Shown piece after piece: positions 52,042 through 61,675 of a stretch of DNA of 64,000 nucleotides; within the stretch, counting starts at the first letter, position 1, and every line of letters begins with the position of its first letter. The stretch is from assembly GCA_964586425.1 (NCBI GenBank), contig CAZPHI010000001.1, forward strand, positions 62,001-126,000. Direction: 5' to 3'. The stretch is from CAZPHI01 sp964586425. GTDB lineage: Bacteria > Bacillota > Clostridia > Lachnospirales > Lachnospiraceae. The notes below the pieces were generated by a model. That model saw only the letters and a program-made list of their open reading frames with translations. It was not told where the DNA came from and made no database searches. The position numbers and the translations under genes were made by a program.

Positions 52042-52413
52042 ATGTTCAATATAGACATTATGTCACGAAGCCCCGTATATGAACAGATAATCAAACAGGC
52101 ACAGGACTTTATATTAACGGGATTATTAAAGCCTAATGATAAGATGCCTTCAGTACGAAGTCTATCCGTATCACTTGCTATCAATCCTAATACTATTCAA
52201 AAAGCATACAGTGAATTAGATCGTATGAAGATTATATATACGGTGCCTGGTAAAGGCTCATTTGTATCAGAAGATGCTCAGGCTATTCTTCATTCTTCGC
52301 AATATGGCAAACTAACAAACTTTGAGAATACAGTACATGACTTTAAGCTTGCTGGTATTCCAAAAGAAGAATTACAAAAAATAATAAGTAAAATATATGA
52401 AGAAGGGAAATAA
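52042..52413 (+). CDS. GntR-family (YtrA subfamily) regulator
   Basis: A 123-residue regulator with the GntR winged helix (about 8-75: PVYEQIIKQAQDFILTGLLKPNDKMPSVRSLSVSLAINPNTIQKAYSELDR) and only a short C-terminal tail. This is typical of the YtrA subfamily, which controls adjacent ABC transporters in response to envelope-active compounds. The ATG at 52042 follows GGAGG by five bases; the longer frame adds 13 unsupported residues. It leads a three-gene operon, with the ATPase gene four bases downstream. Confidence 0.92.
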   Translation: MFNIDIMSRSPVYEQIIKQAQDFILTGLLKPNDKMPSVRSLSVSLAINPNTIQKAYSELDRMKIIYTVPGKGSFVSEDAQAILHSSQYGKLTNFENTVHDFKLAGIPKEELQKIISKIYEEGK

Positions 52414-52416
52414 CAG

Positions 52417-53349
52417 ATGATTGAAATTAATAATATTACTAAATCATTCGACGATTTTACAGCATTAAATAATGTAACCTGCAGAATTAATGACGGCTGC
52501 ATATATGGCATGGTTGGTTCTAACGGTGCCGGTAAATCAACATTCTTAAGAGTACTAACAGGAATATACAAAGCTGATAACGGTGAGGTTCTATATGACG
52601 GAGCCAATGTATACGATAATCCAGCAGTTAAGGAACAGTTGGTATTCGTTGCTGATGAATTATTCTTCCTGCCAGGTGCATCAATGAAAAAAATGGCTGA
52701 ATACTACAGTACAATTTATGAAGCATTTGACAATAAAAGATTCGAACACCTGACCAAAGAATTCAAGCTTGACCCTAAGAAAGCTATCTCCTCTTTCTCA
52801 AAAGGAATGAAGCGTCAGGCTGCAATAATACTCGCTCTATCAGCAAAGCCAAAGTATCTTTTCTTTGATGAGACATTCGACGGACTTGATCCAGTAATGC
52901 GACTTCTTGTCAAAAAACTTATATGCAAGGATGTAGCCGATTACAACGCTACCGCAATAATCACGTCTCATTCTCTACGTGAATTAGAAGACATCTGCGA
53001 TCATCTCGCACTTCTACACAAAGGCGGTCTTGTTCTCGACAGTGACATAATCAATCTAAAGACATCACAATTCAAGGTACAGATTGGATTTGGAGATGTA
53101 TTTGACAAGGAACGTTTTAATGGCTTGGATATTACCAGATACCAGCAGGAAGGTTCAATCGCTAATATGATTATTAATGGTGACCATGATGAAACACTTC
53201 GTTTGCTGCAGGATATGAATCCTCTTATCCTTGACGTTCTACCACTTACGCTTGAAGAGATATTCACTTATGAGATGGAATCATTAGGCTATGAATTCGA
53301 TATTGACATCGACCAGTCAGAAACAACAGGAGGAAGTAATAATGAATAA
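52417..53349 (+). CDS. ABC transporter ATP-binding protein
   Basis: A 310-residue ABC ATPase with Walker A GSNGAGKST (about 36-44), signature FSKGMKRQAAIILAL (about 127-141) in place of strict LSGGQ, and Walker B YLFFDETFDGLDP (about 148-160). The C-terminal extension (about 215-310) is usual in export-type, YtrB-like ATPases. It overlaps the permease start by eight bases, so the pair is translationally coupled. Substrate is unknown; relatives answer cell-wall antibiotics. Confidence 0.92.
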   Translation: MIEINNITKSFDDFTALNNVTCRINDGCIYGMVGSNGAGKSTFLRVLTGIYKADNGEVLYDGANVYDNPAVKEQLVFVADELFFLPGASMKKMAEYYSTIYEAFDNKRFEHLTKEFKLDPKKAISSFSKGMKRQAAIILALSAKPKYLFFDETFDGLDPVMRLLVKKLICKDVADYNATAIITSHSLRELEDICDHLALLHKGGLVLDSDIINLKTSQFKVQIGFGDVFDKERFNGLDITRYQQEGSIANMIINGDHDETLRLLQDMNPLILDVLPLTLEEIFTYEMESLGYEFDIDIDQSETTGGSNNE

Positions 53350-55474
53350 AAAGAACAATTTCAATCTTAAGCTTTATCTCGCAACTTTGCAACAAATAAA
53401 AAGCATTATAATTATTGCATCCGTATTAATTGTTGCTATATCAATTTTTATTCCTGTGCAAGAATATATGTCAATTCAGGAAGCAATAAAATCAGCTGCT
53501 AATTCTGGTGTCAATACAGACCTTTCTAACTTCTTTATGTTTGATTATAATGCACCACGATCAACTGTTTACCTCTTATTAATTATGGTACTTCTAGCAC
53601 CTTTGTTGTCTCTGTTTTGCTGGCATTATCTTACTAAAAGAAATACAAGTGACTTCTATCACTCACTTCCTTATACAAGAAGATGTCTTTATATAACACA
53701 GACACTTGCAATAATATCTGTTTTAGTTGTAGTAACAATGCTCTCTCTTATTGCATCGTTAATTTGCTATAAAGCATTTAGCGCATATATTAATATAGAG
53801 ATTCCAGCACTAATCAAAATGCATATTGGAATATTATGTGCTTCCATTCTATGCAGTCAGGCAATAGCTATTGGCTGTTTTATTACAGGAACTGTATTCT
53901 CTAACATTATTGCATCCGGGCTGATTATATTCTTCCCAAGATTTTTGCTTACTATCACTTTGACTGTAATAACTTCAGCTGTAGCCATTCTTTCAAGTGA
54001 GAATTTTCTTCCGCTGCTTGATAATCAGTACAATTGCATAACATCAGTAGTCTTGACGTCACTTACCAACAGCAACCGTTGGTACACAGGACTTCTAAGT
54101 GTATCATCACAATTATATACAATTGCACTTGCATTAATATATATGGTAATTGCTGGTGTACTTTTTGTCAAAAGGAAGAGCGAATCAGCCACTAAGGCCG
54201 CTCCAAGCAAGATAACAGGTGCTATAATCCGTGTAGTTATTGCAATTACGATATGTATGTTTGCTGTATTAACTATAATTTCCAATGAATATCATGGTGG
54301 TTCAGGTGATAGCTATCTTACCGTAACTATCTCAGTTGCTGTTATTGCAGCACTTGCGGTATTCCTTTACGAGGGCATTGCTAACAAATCCGTTAAAATC
54401 ATTCGCCATTGTATTCCATCAATTGTAATAGCTTATGCCGTATCAGTAATCATATATTTTTCGATAAATGCTTTTATCGGTTATGTAGGTAGCTATAATC
54501 CTGAAATCAATGATATTAATTATGTGACCGTTGCGCCATCTAGTGATTCTTCTTCTGTTAGTTACGGATATACAACAAGTTCTGATGCAGTACACGAACT
54601 TAGCGAATTCTACACTTCAAAGATTAAAATAACTGATACAAAAATATATACACTTATGAAGGATGCCTTATCAAACAATCAGGAACATCTCTATGAAGAC
54701 TACTCGTTCAGTTATTATGCAAACGATAATAATCTTAAGCCATACAAATTCATGATTCGTTCCAACGGAATGTCACATTACCGTATAATATACCTATCTC
54801 AAGATGAGATTAAGGAGATTTCAACTTTACTTAATAATAACGCTGAATATCAGAACGCTTATAGAACTCTTCCGGATTACGATAATTCAACTATAGACAT
54901 TGCTGGTGGAAGCTCTGAAGCATTTACTCCTGAAAGAGCAAAAGAGATATATACAACTTTACAAAAAGAATACAAAGAAGCTGATTTTCAGAATATACTG
55001 CTAAACAATTCATGTAATACAAATATGCGCAATATTATCATTACAACATATATTGATGGTGTCAAATACTGCCGCACTATTCCTATAACATCATATCTTC
55101 CAGAGACACTTACTGCCACCTTTAATGCGCTGAACCAGCATGCTGTCTCAACAGGGTATATAAGTGAAATCAAGGATTTGTTACAGGATGCAATTAATGG
55201 TGAAACAAGTACCAATGAGAATGCACAGCGTCTGTACTTCCTATTCTTTAGTGATACATTCGATACACGAAACAGTATCTCAATCAGTGATTACATTAAG
55301 ACTAATCCTGACAAAGGTATAGAAACACTAAAACTTATATATAATAAGCTTGATAACTGTGATAAAAACAATCATTACGACTTCAATGATAATTCAATAA
55401 TGGTATGCTATACACGAAAAAGTCCAGATAAATCTACTTCATCAACATATCTATCAATCTATATTGAATACTAA
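53342..55474 (+). CDS. ABC transporter permease (YtrA-type operon)
   Basis: A 710-residue membrane protein. About eight to ten helices occupy residues 15-400 (for example IIIIASVLIVAISIFIPV, YLLLIMVLLAPLLSLFCWHYL, IVIAYAVSVIIYFSINAFI). A long hydrophilic C-terminal region of about 300 residues follows and is probably extracytoplasmic. The early motif RNTSDFYHSLPYTRR, just after a helix, is common in these ABC-2-like permeases. The ATG at 53342 has GGAGG eight bases upstream and lies inside the end of the ATPase gene. A hairpin follows the gene. Confidence 0.88.
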   Translation: MNKKNNFNLKLYLATLQQIKSIIIIASVLIVAISIFIPVQEYMSIQEAIKSAANSGVNTDLSNFFMFDYNAPRSTVYLLLIMVLLAPLLSLFCWHYLTKRNTSDFYHSLPYTRRCLYITQTLAIISVLVVVTMLSLIASLICYKAFSAYINIEIPALIKMHIGILCASILCSQAIAIGCFITGTVFSNIIASGLIIFFPRFLLTITLTVITSAVAILSSENFLPLLDNQYNCITSVVLTSLTNSNRWYTGLLSVSSQLYTIALALIYMVIAGVLFVKRKSESATKAAPSKITGAIIRVVIAITICMFAVLTIISNEYHGGSGDSYLTVTISVAVIAALAVFLYEGIANKSVKIIRHCIPSIVIAYAVSVIIYFSINAFIGYVGSYNPEINDINYVTVAPSSDSSSVSYGYTTSSDAVHELSEFYTSKIKITDTKIYTLMKDALSNNQEHLYEDYSFSYYANDNNLKPYKFMIRSNGMSHYRIIYLSQDEIKEISTLLNNNAEYQNAYRTLPDYDNSTIDIAGGSSEAFTPERAKEIYTTLQKEYKEADFQNILLNNSCNTNMRNIIITTYIDGVKYCRTIPITSYLPETLTATFNALNQHAVSTGYISEIKDLLQDAINGETSTNENAQRLYFLFFSDTFDTRNSISISDYIKTNPDKGIETLKLIYNKLDNCDKNNHYDFNDNSIMVCYTRKSPDKSTSSTYLSIYIEY

Positions 55475-55493
55475 TTGGTAATTACAACATAAT

Positions 55494-55532
55494 TGGCCGG
55501 CCACCGAACTATATACATTCGATGACCGGCCA
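55494..55532 (+). terminator. Terminator after the YtrA-type ABC operon
   Basis: TGGCCGG and CCGGCCA form a very stable GC stem around a 25-base loop between convergent genes. The flanking bases (ATTATT after, AATTA before) are not strong T runs, but the position suits a shared terminator. Confidence 0.6.
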
Positions 55533-55565
55533 TTATTGCCTTCATATCTAATTCAATTTATAATT

Positions 55566-57260
55566 TTACAATTTCTCCCATTCACCTGATTTGATGAATG
55601 TCTCAGCCATATCTTCAGAAGCTTTAATAATCTTATCTTCATAACCGATTATGCCTAATAGTTTGATAGCATTCCTATTAGTTGCTCTTCCATCAAACAA
55701 TGTATAATTGAAATGAATATCATTATCTGAGATATCTTCCTGAAAGTGAAAATTATTGTAACATTTCTCAAGAATATACGTAAGTTCAATATCATGAGTA
55801 GCTGCAAAACATAATGAATTGCCGCATGACATACTCTTTAATATCTGTGAAGATGCGGATATACGTTCTATTGTATTAGTTCCGCGAAGCACCTCATCAA
55901 TAAAGCAAAGCACCGGCTGCTCACTATTCTTAATACTATCAACAATTCTCTTAAGCGACTTAATCTCGACCATAAAGTAACTCTCACTGCCACTTAGATT
56001 ATCCTGTAAAGCCATTGAAGTCATAATTCTAAAGAAAGAACCCCTGTATCTCTCTGAAACTGAGGTATATATAGTCTGCGATAATATTGCATTAATTGCA
56101 ACGGTCTTTAAGAATGTTGACTTACCAGAAGCATTGGAACCAGTCAAAAGCACAGCCTTATCAACACTTATCGAATTCGCTACCGGTTCACTGATAAGCG
56201 GATGATACAAATTAACTACATCAACCACCTTACTATTATATACAAATTCAGGCTTGCAGTAATAAGGCATCAGCTGTCTAAATGAACCAATTGCAATACT
56301 ACTCTCAATTGTACCCAAAGTATCAAACATATCAGTAATATCTTCCTGCCTATCGCTTAGAAGACGAACCATACTATTGAACTTCATCAAATCCCAATGT
56401 GTTATCATACAAAAATAATCAATGAATATTTCTGCAATAGAGCCACTTCCTGCGCCTGTACCTGCAAGCAGTGATGAATTTCTTCTAATGCTGGCAAATG
56501 TTTTCGCGAATCCTTTAAGCTTTGGATTATACTTATCCAATCCGCTAACCTTCAAATCACTTATGTCTTCTGAACAATTAATCATTCTAACAATTAATTT
56601 TACACAACTATAATAATTCTCAACCTTGGCTTTTTTCTTATAATAGTCTATTATGGCAAATCCCATTGCTCCTATAACAAGAATAATTCCAAGTGATGGA
56701 TTAAATCCTATACAATACACAAGTGATGCAACAATCAACACATTACACAATATATCTAACAAACTGCTTTCAGGCTCTAAATCCATAATTATATCAATAT
56801 AATCAGATACCGAAACATTTCTTGCATAGCCTAAAGCAACGAACTTTTTCTGAACATTAATTCTATCATCTTCATTCTCCGTAAAGTACTCCGCAAGTCT
56901 GTCTCTTTCCTTTAATATCTCATCATTACTTTCGGGTGTTCTAAGCATTCTATATAGATATTCCTGTCCAACCGATGAATTAGTATTATTAATAAGTCCA
57001 AATACTTCATCCATGCTAAGGTCATTCCATGTTATATCATCAACCGCATTCAGATTCTTATTCTTCTGTAATGTCTTATAGAATAATTTGGACATACGTT
57101 CATATTCTTCGTAACTGTTGCGATTCTTAGGAACAGCTCCCCAGCTATTCTTTAACTTTTGATATATTTTTTTCTTGTTTCTAATATTGGTTGATATAGA
57201 GATATACGCTAATACAACTATTACACCTACACCAAAAACAATCCACTCAGTAATCTGCAT
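55566..57260 (-). CDS. Membrane-anchored MutS-family ATPase
   Basis: A 564-residue protein with only the MutS core and ATPase domains and no mismatch-reading domain. There is an N-terminal helix (about 5-24) and a helical hairpin in the membrane (about 170-210: IVASLVYCIGFNPSLGIILVIGAMGFAII). The MutS ATPase then has Walker A LTGSNASGKSTFLKT (about 378-392), FMVEIKSLKRIV, Walker B LCFIDEVLRGTNTIERISAS and FAATHDIELTYIL. Such membrane MutS relatives are common in gut Firmicutes but have no known function; mismatch repair is unlikely. It stands alone, convergent to the ABC operon. Confidence 0.85.
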   Translation of the reverse strand: MQITEWIVFGVGVIVVLAYISISTNIRNKKKIYQKLKNSWGAVPKNRNSYEEYERMSKLFYKTLQKNKNLNAVDDITWNDLSMDEVFGLINNTNSSVGQEYLYRMLRTPESNDEILKERDRLAEYFTENEDDRINVQKKFVALGYARNVSVSDYIDIIMDLEPESSLLDILCNVLIVASLVYCIGFNPSLGIILVIGAMGFAIIDYYKKKAKVENYYSCVKLIVRMINCSEDISDLKVSGLDKYNPKLKGFAKTFASIRRNSSLLAGTGAGSGSIAEIFIDYFCMITHWDLMKFNSMVRLLSDRQEDITDMFDTLGTIESSIAIGSFRQLMPYYCKPEFVYNSKVVDVVNLYHPLISEPVANSISVDKAVLLTGSNASGKSTFLKTVAINAILSQTIYTSVSERYRGSFFRIMTSMALQDNLSGSESYFMVEIKSLKRIVDSIKNSEQPVLCFIDEVLRGTNTIERISASSQILKSMSCGNSLCFAATHDIELTYILEKCYNNFHFQEDISDNDIHFNYTLFDGRATNRNAIKLLGIIGYEDKIIKASEDMAETFIKSGEWEKL

Positions 57261-57350
57261 ACCTTAACTCCTTCTGCGCTCTCATATTTTATGAGATATA
57301 TTTTTGTCACTAGTATCATATCATAAGAAAAAATTAAATACAATGTAGTC

Positions 57351-57379
57351 TTTACTTTTGTGCACTAAAGTGTTACAAT
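57351..57379 (+). promoter_or_regulatory. Sigma-A promoter of the DAHP synthase gene
   Basis: TTTACT (57351-57356) and TACAAT (57374-57379) are 17 bases apart. Start is expected near 57386, leaving a leader of about 60 bases. Confidence 0.6.
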
Positions 57380-57409
57380 TTGATTGCACATTTGAAATAA
57401 AGAAAATAA

Positions 57410-57432
57410 TACCTTACTATTTGAATAAGGTA
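57410..57432 (+). promoter_or_regulatory. 5'-leader hairpin abutting the ribosome site of the DAHP synthase gene
   Basis: TACCTTA and TAAGGTA form a 7-bp stem ending one base before the CGGAGG ribosome site of the next gene. It could tune translation or mRNA stability. No leader peptide or terminator is visible, so it is not a classic attenuator. Confidence 0.45.
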
Positions 57433-57444
57433 CGGAGGATTAAT

Positions 57445-58473
57445 ATGAGTTTTAATTTTATCACAAAATTACCAATTCCAAAGGACATAAAAGCACAATA
57501 TCCTGTATCAGAGGATCTTGTCAAAATCAAACAACAAAGAGATATTGAAATAAAGGACATAATCACAGGAAAGTCAGACAAGTTCTTAGCGATTATTGGA
57601 CCTTGTTCAGCTGATAACGAAGAAGCTGTAATGGATTATACACTTAGACTTACTAAGGTACAGGAAAAAATCAAAGATAAAGTAATCATTGTTCCAAGAA
57701 TATATACTAATAAGCCAAGAACAACAGGTCTTGGTTACAAGGGAATGCTTCATCAACCAGATCCAGAAGGTAAGCCAGATCTTCTTAATGGACTAATTGC
57801 TATTAGAAAGATGCATCTTGATATATTACGTGAAACACATCTATCTACTGCAGATGAGATGCTTTATCCAGAGAACTTCTGGTATCTTGCTGATTTACTC
57901 TCATACGTTGCAGTTGGTGCACGTTCTGTTGAAGATCAACAGCATAGATTAACAGTCAGTGGTATGGATATTCCTGCTGGTATGAAGAATCCAACAAGTG
58001 GTGATATCTCAGTTATGCTTAACTCAGTTGTCGCAGCACAAAGCAGTCATACATTCATCTACAGAGGATGGGAAGTTAATACTTCTGGTAATGAATTAGC
58101 ACACACAATACTTCGTGGTGCTGTTAATAAGCATGGTCAGTGTATTCCAAATTACCATTATGAAGATCTCATCAGATTGCTTGCTATGTATAACGAAAGA
58201 GATTTAAAGAATCCAGCTGTAATAGTTGATGCTAACCACAGCAATTCTAATAAACAGTATGGTGAACAGGTACGAATCGTCAAGGAAGTTCTTCACAGCT
58301 GCCGTCATTCTCAGGACGTACGTAACCTTGTTAAAGGTGTAATGATTGAAAGTTATATTGAGCCAGGCTGCCAGAAAGTTGGCGATGGTGTATACGGCAA
58401 ATCAATCACTGACCCTTGTCTTGGTTGGGATGAATCAGAACGACTTCTCTATGATATAGCTGAATCACTTTAA
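57445..58473 (+). CDS. aroF: 3-deoxy-7-phosphoheptulonate (DAHP) synthase, type I
   Basis: DAHP synthase joins PEP and erythrose 4-phosphate, the committed step to aromatic amino acids. The 342-residue protein is of the E. coli AroFGH type: IIGPCSADN (about 49-57), RIYTNKPRTTGLGYKGM, VGARSVEDQQHRLTVSG (about 157-173), GMKNPTSGD and DANHSNSNKQYGEQ. The ATG at 57445 follows GGAGG by six bases; the longer frame runs through the promoter. Which amino acid inhibits it cannot be read from the sequence. A terminator follows directly. aroB is at the left end of the window. Confidence 0.95.
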   Translation: MSFNFITKLPIPKDIKAQYPVSEDLVKIKQQRDIEIKDIITGKSDKFLAIIGPCSADNEEAVMDYTLRLTKVQEKIKDKVIIVPRIYTNKPRTTGLGYKGMLHQPDPEGKPDLLNGLIAIRKMHLDILRETHLSTADEMLYPENFWYLADLLSYVAVGARSVEDQQHRLTVSGMDIPAGMKNPTSGDISVMLNSVVAAQSSHTFIYRGWEVNTSGNELAHTILRGAVNKHGQCIPNYHYEDLIRLLAMYNERDLKNPAVIVDANHSNSNKQYGEQVRIVKEVLHSCRHSQDVRNLVKGVMIESYIEPGCQKVGDGVYGKSITDPCLGWDESERLLYDIAESL

Positions 58474-58480
58474 TATTAAA

Positions 58481-58522
58481 AAGGTAACTACTAACCTATT
58501 ATTCATAGGTATGTAGTTACCT
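58481..58522. terminator. Bidirectional terminator after DAHP synthase gene
   Basis: AAGGTAACTAC and GTAGTTACCTT form an 11-bp stem with an inner ACCTAT/ATAGGT stem, followed by TTTTT on the plus strand. On the minus strand it reads into TTTTTAATA, so it also serves the ABC cassette ending at 58529. Confidence 0.9.
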
Positions 58523-58528
58523 TTTTTA

Positions 58529-59209
58529 CTAACCTATTATGTTATTCATAGAATCTGATACAATCTTGCCATCACACAATCTAACTATTCGATTAGTTTT
58601 ATTAGCAATATTCTCATCATGTGTTACAATAATAACCGTTTTACCCGATTCGTTAATCTTCTTTAATACATTCATTACATCCTGCCCTGTTTTCTGATCC
58701 AGCGCTCCAGTCGGTTCATCTGCAAGAATAATATTCGCACCTGATACTAACGCTCTTGCAATTGCAACTCTCTGACGCTGTCCACCAGACATATTCTGTG
58801 TATTTTTATTAATCAATTCACTAATCTCTAATTCATCGAATATATTATTGATTAAGATTTTTCTTGTCTTCTTCTTAACATTATTAGCTAATAAAGGTAA
58901 TTCAACATTCTCATAAGATGAGTAATGGTCCATTAATGCAAAATGTTGAAATACAAATCCAATCTTTTCTTTCCTAATATCACATAACTGTCCCTGATTA
59001 TATCCTGATATATCTTTACCCTCAAAATAGTATTCACCATCAGTAAGACTATCCATACATCCAATTATATTCAATAATGTGGATTTGCCAGAACCTGAGG
59101 GTCCCATTACAGCAACAAACTCACCATCTGTAATTGTAATACTAATATTATCCAATGCATTATCTTCATATTCGTTATATCTCTTTGAGACATTCTTTAA
59201 TTCTATCAT
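58529..59209 (-). CDS. ABC transporter ATPase, LolD/MacB type
   Basis: A 226-residue ATPase with Walker A GPSGSGKSTL (about 36-45), signature MSGGQRQRVAIARAL (about 141-155), Walker B IILADEPTGALD (about 160-171) and switch His in VTHDENIA. LolD/MacB-type ATPases pair with FtsX-domain permeases, as in this cassette, and power extrusion of peptides or resistance rather than bulk uptake. It is the last gene of the minus-strand cassette, 30 bases after the second permease, with AAAGG before its ATG. Confidence 0.93.
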   Translation of the reverse strand: MIELKNVSKRYNEYEDNALDNISITITDGEFVAVMGPSGSGKSTLLNIIGCMDSLTDGEYYFEGKDISGYNQGQLCDIRKEKIGFVFQHFALMDHYSSYENVELPLLANNVKKKTRKILINNIFDELEISELINKNTQNMSGGQRQRVAIARALVSGANIILADEPTGALDQKTGQDVMNVLKKINESGKTVIIVTHDENIANKTNRIVRLCDGKIVSDSMNNIIG

Positions 59210-59239
59210 ATAATACCTTTCTTTCGCATTACTAGTTAA

Positions 59240-60535
59240 TTAATCATTGTGATATAACAAATCAATAGGATTTGATTTGCTAATTATAAAAGCGGGAATA
59301 CATGCGGTAACAATAACCATAATAATACAAAGCAAAATCAACAATATTGGTACATATATGTTATGAGCCAAAAGAAGAGATTTGTCATACATCTCAATTC
59401 CAGTCACATACTTTCTATTAATCTGTATCATTCTTATAGCATATGCCATGATAAATGATAAGAATAGAATAAAAGCATTCTCAATAATTAGCGACGCTAT
59501 TATCTCTCTTTTTTTAATACCTATAGCATACATTACGCCGTATTCATATCTCTTATTCAAGCATGAGATAATTGCAGAACTTGATATTGTTATTGCCGCC
59601 ATAATTATTAGAATGACTGATGAATTTCTTAAATTATCATTGGTTAAATTATTAGTTTCTAAACCATCATTAATATTATCAGTAATACTTTCAATTGATA
59701 TAAACATATCTTTTTCTTTGGCATATTCATATATAGCCTTCTCTACTTCGGCTTTATTCTCTTTATCACATTGATAATAGATTGTATTAACATCCATTCC
59801 AGATGTATATAGCATTGTATGATCTTCTCTTAATATAAGTAATAAATAATCCATTGAGAGATCCTCAATAATACTCTTACCGGTAGGATCCTCTGGAACT
59901 ATCCACTTTTGTCCTTCACTAATATATCCCACAACAATCCCGTTACAATCTTGTTGAATGTCAATCACTGTACCTAGTGGTATAGCATCTTTATATGCAT
60001 GTCCAACATACACTGGCAGATTACCATTAGCATCAATATATGTATCTTTATTAAAGTAAGATGAAATCCTGTCCTCTTCATATGTAATATTAACAATATT
60101 CATAAAATCAACATCTGCAGTCATTACACCAAATAAAAAACAATCTGTAGCATTATTATTATAACTTCTCTTTAAATCCCTACATATCCTCACTGCTTCA
60201 TTATTACTGTTAAGAAGCTTTGAATGTGTTCGATTCAAATTATAAAAACCCGAATGCATCACGCCATTAGTTTCATTAACCTCAGCATAGAATGTATTAA
60301 ATGAATCCATTCCTCTATAGTCATATTCATTCAAGAATTTGATATAATATGTATTATCTACCGACTGATATGTACCTGTTATATCATCTATCCATAACTT
60401 ATCCTTGAGATAGTTTGTCAAAACTGAATCCATTAGATACAACGATACAAGACTCATTGTGAGCATAAGCAACACTGGCACAATTCTCCTTGATATCGAA
60501 TCAAAAGTTATCTTTATCACATTATGTATATGCAT
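59240..60535 (-). CDS. FtsX/MacB-like permease (cassette, second)
   Basis: A 431-residue permease with one N-terminal helix (about 17-35), a large extracytoplasmic domain (about 40-300), and three C-terminal helices (about 305-325, 345-365, 390-415), the FtsX/MacB arrangement. The C-terminal FtsX motif is seen as KRYEYGVMYAIGIKKREIIASLIIENAF and the end SKSNPIDLLYHND. AGGGAG lies five bases before the ATG. It pairs with the next permease and ATPase to form one exporter. Confidence 0.85.
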   Translation of the reverse strand: MHIHNVIKITFDSISRRIVPVLLMLTMSLVSLYLMDSVLTNYLKDKLWIDDITGTYQSVDNTYYIKFLNEYDYRGMDSFNTFYAEVNETNGVMHSGFYNLNRTHSKLLNSNNEAVRICRDLKRSYNNNATDCFLFGVMTADVDFMNIVNITYEEDRISSYFNKDTYIDANGNLPVYVGHAYKDAIPLGTVIDIQQDCNGIVVGYISEGQKWIVPEDPTGKSIIEDLSMDYLLLILREDHTMLYTSGMDVNTIYYQCDKENKAEVEKAIYEYAKEKDMFISIESITDNINDGLETNNLTNDNLRNSSVILIIMAAITISSSAIISCLNKRYEYGVMYAIGIKKREIIASLIIENAFILFLSFIMAYAIRMIQINRKYVTGIEMYDKSLLLAHNIYVPILLILLCIIMVIVTACIPAFIISKSNPIDLLYHND

Positions 60536-60568
60536 ATATTCTCCCTTACTTCATCTACATATGTAGTG

Positions 60569-61675
60569 CTACTTCTTCATTGCTTTATTAATTGATATTT
60601 TAGATATATTTTTGAAAGGAATTATTATTGAGCATATAATCACGCTTATCATTATCAAAGCAAATGCTGCTATATTCATCAACGCTATTCGAAAATTATA
60701 TAAAGCAAAAACATTCCTATTAAAAATCATATATCCAATTAATATCATTACAAAGGAAATGAGTGACAGTTTTAATATATCCGCTAATAGAATTCTCATA
60801 ATCTGCATTCTATTCATTCCATATGCTTTTCTAATTACAATTTCTTCTTTTCTTTGCGAATACCATAATTCAGACATTATAATGCAGTTAAATAGACAAA
60901 ACACATAGACTATCACATTAATATCAGCATTATTTTTTGATAAGCTTTTTGCAATAACGCTTTCACCTCGAGAATTAATCTGTTTAGCCTGTAGCATAAT
61001 ACTATCACCACATTGGTTTTGTAATAAACTAAAGATATTATCATATGTTTTTTTAGTATCATATTCATTACTTTCAATGTACATATTCAAGCGAGATTTA
61101 ATACCAATATCCTTCTTTAAATTATCACCTATACTTCCATAAGATAATACTATCTTGTTATCCCAATAATCTGAGCCATCGCTTCCAATTATACCAACCA
61201 CATCATAATTCTCATTATCAATCGTAATGTATGGAATCTCATTATTATACTGCATATAAGCTTCCTTAGCTTTACCTATAGCAACCTCTCTACGATTGCT
61301 ATTAGCTAGCGGAAGTCTGCCATTCATCAATGGATACATCTGGCTCTCATTAGATGTAATTATAATCTCAATCTGATAATTACCAGCCAATTGAGCTACA
61401 GACGCAGCTATCTTATTCTTTATACTTATATTACACTCTTTGGTTGACAATATATCAGAATAATCTACTGTTTTATCACCAATATAGTTAATACTAACAT
61501 GTGTAGTTGAGCTATAATACGATGTAAGTCTATCCTGCTCCTTATTATAGGCCTGATTAAAGATAGCAAGTCCTCCAAAAACTGTAATATACATTATAAT
61601 CTGTGAGAAAAGAAAATATATAGAAATTGATCTGTATCTAAAAAGATTATTGAACATCTTCTTTATATAATTCAT
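60569..61675 (-). CDS. FtsX/MacB-like permease (cassette, first)
   Basis: A 368-residue permease of the same layout: helix at about 13-35, extracytoplasmic domain (about 36-260), and three C-terminal helices with SQRKEEIVIRKAYGMNRMQIMRILLADILKLSLISF and the end PFKNISKISINKAMKK. The coding start overlaps the end of the LytTR gene. AAGGAAGG lies eight bases before a GTG (61678) and eleven before the ATG (61675); a start further upstream at 61699 is less likely. The two permeases differ in the outer domain, so the channel is a heterodimer. Confidence 0.83.
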   Translation of the reverse strand: MNYIKKMFNNLFRYRSISIYFLFSQIIMYITVFGGLAIFNQAYNKEQDRLTSYYSSTTHVSINYIGDKTVDYSDILSTKECNISIKNKIAASVAQLAGNYQIEIIITSNESQMYPLMNGRLPLANSNRREVAIGKAKEAYMQYNNEIPYITIDNENYDVVGIIGSDGSDYWDNKIVLSYGSIGDNLKKDIGIKSRLNMYIESNEYDTKKTYDNIFSLLQNQCGDSIMLQAKQINSRGESVIAKSLSKNNADINVIVYVFCLFNCIIMSELWYSQRKEEIVIRKAYGMNRMQIMRILLADILKLSLISFVMILIGYMIFNRNVFALYNFRIALMNIAAFALIMISVIICSIIIPFKNISKISINKAMKK

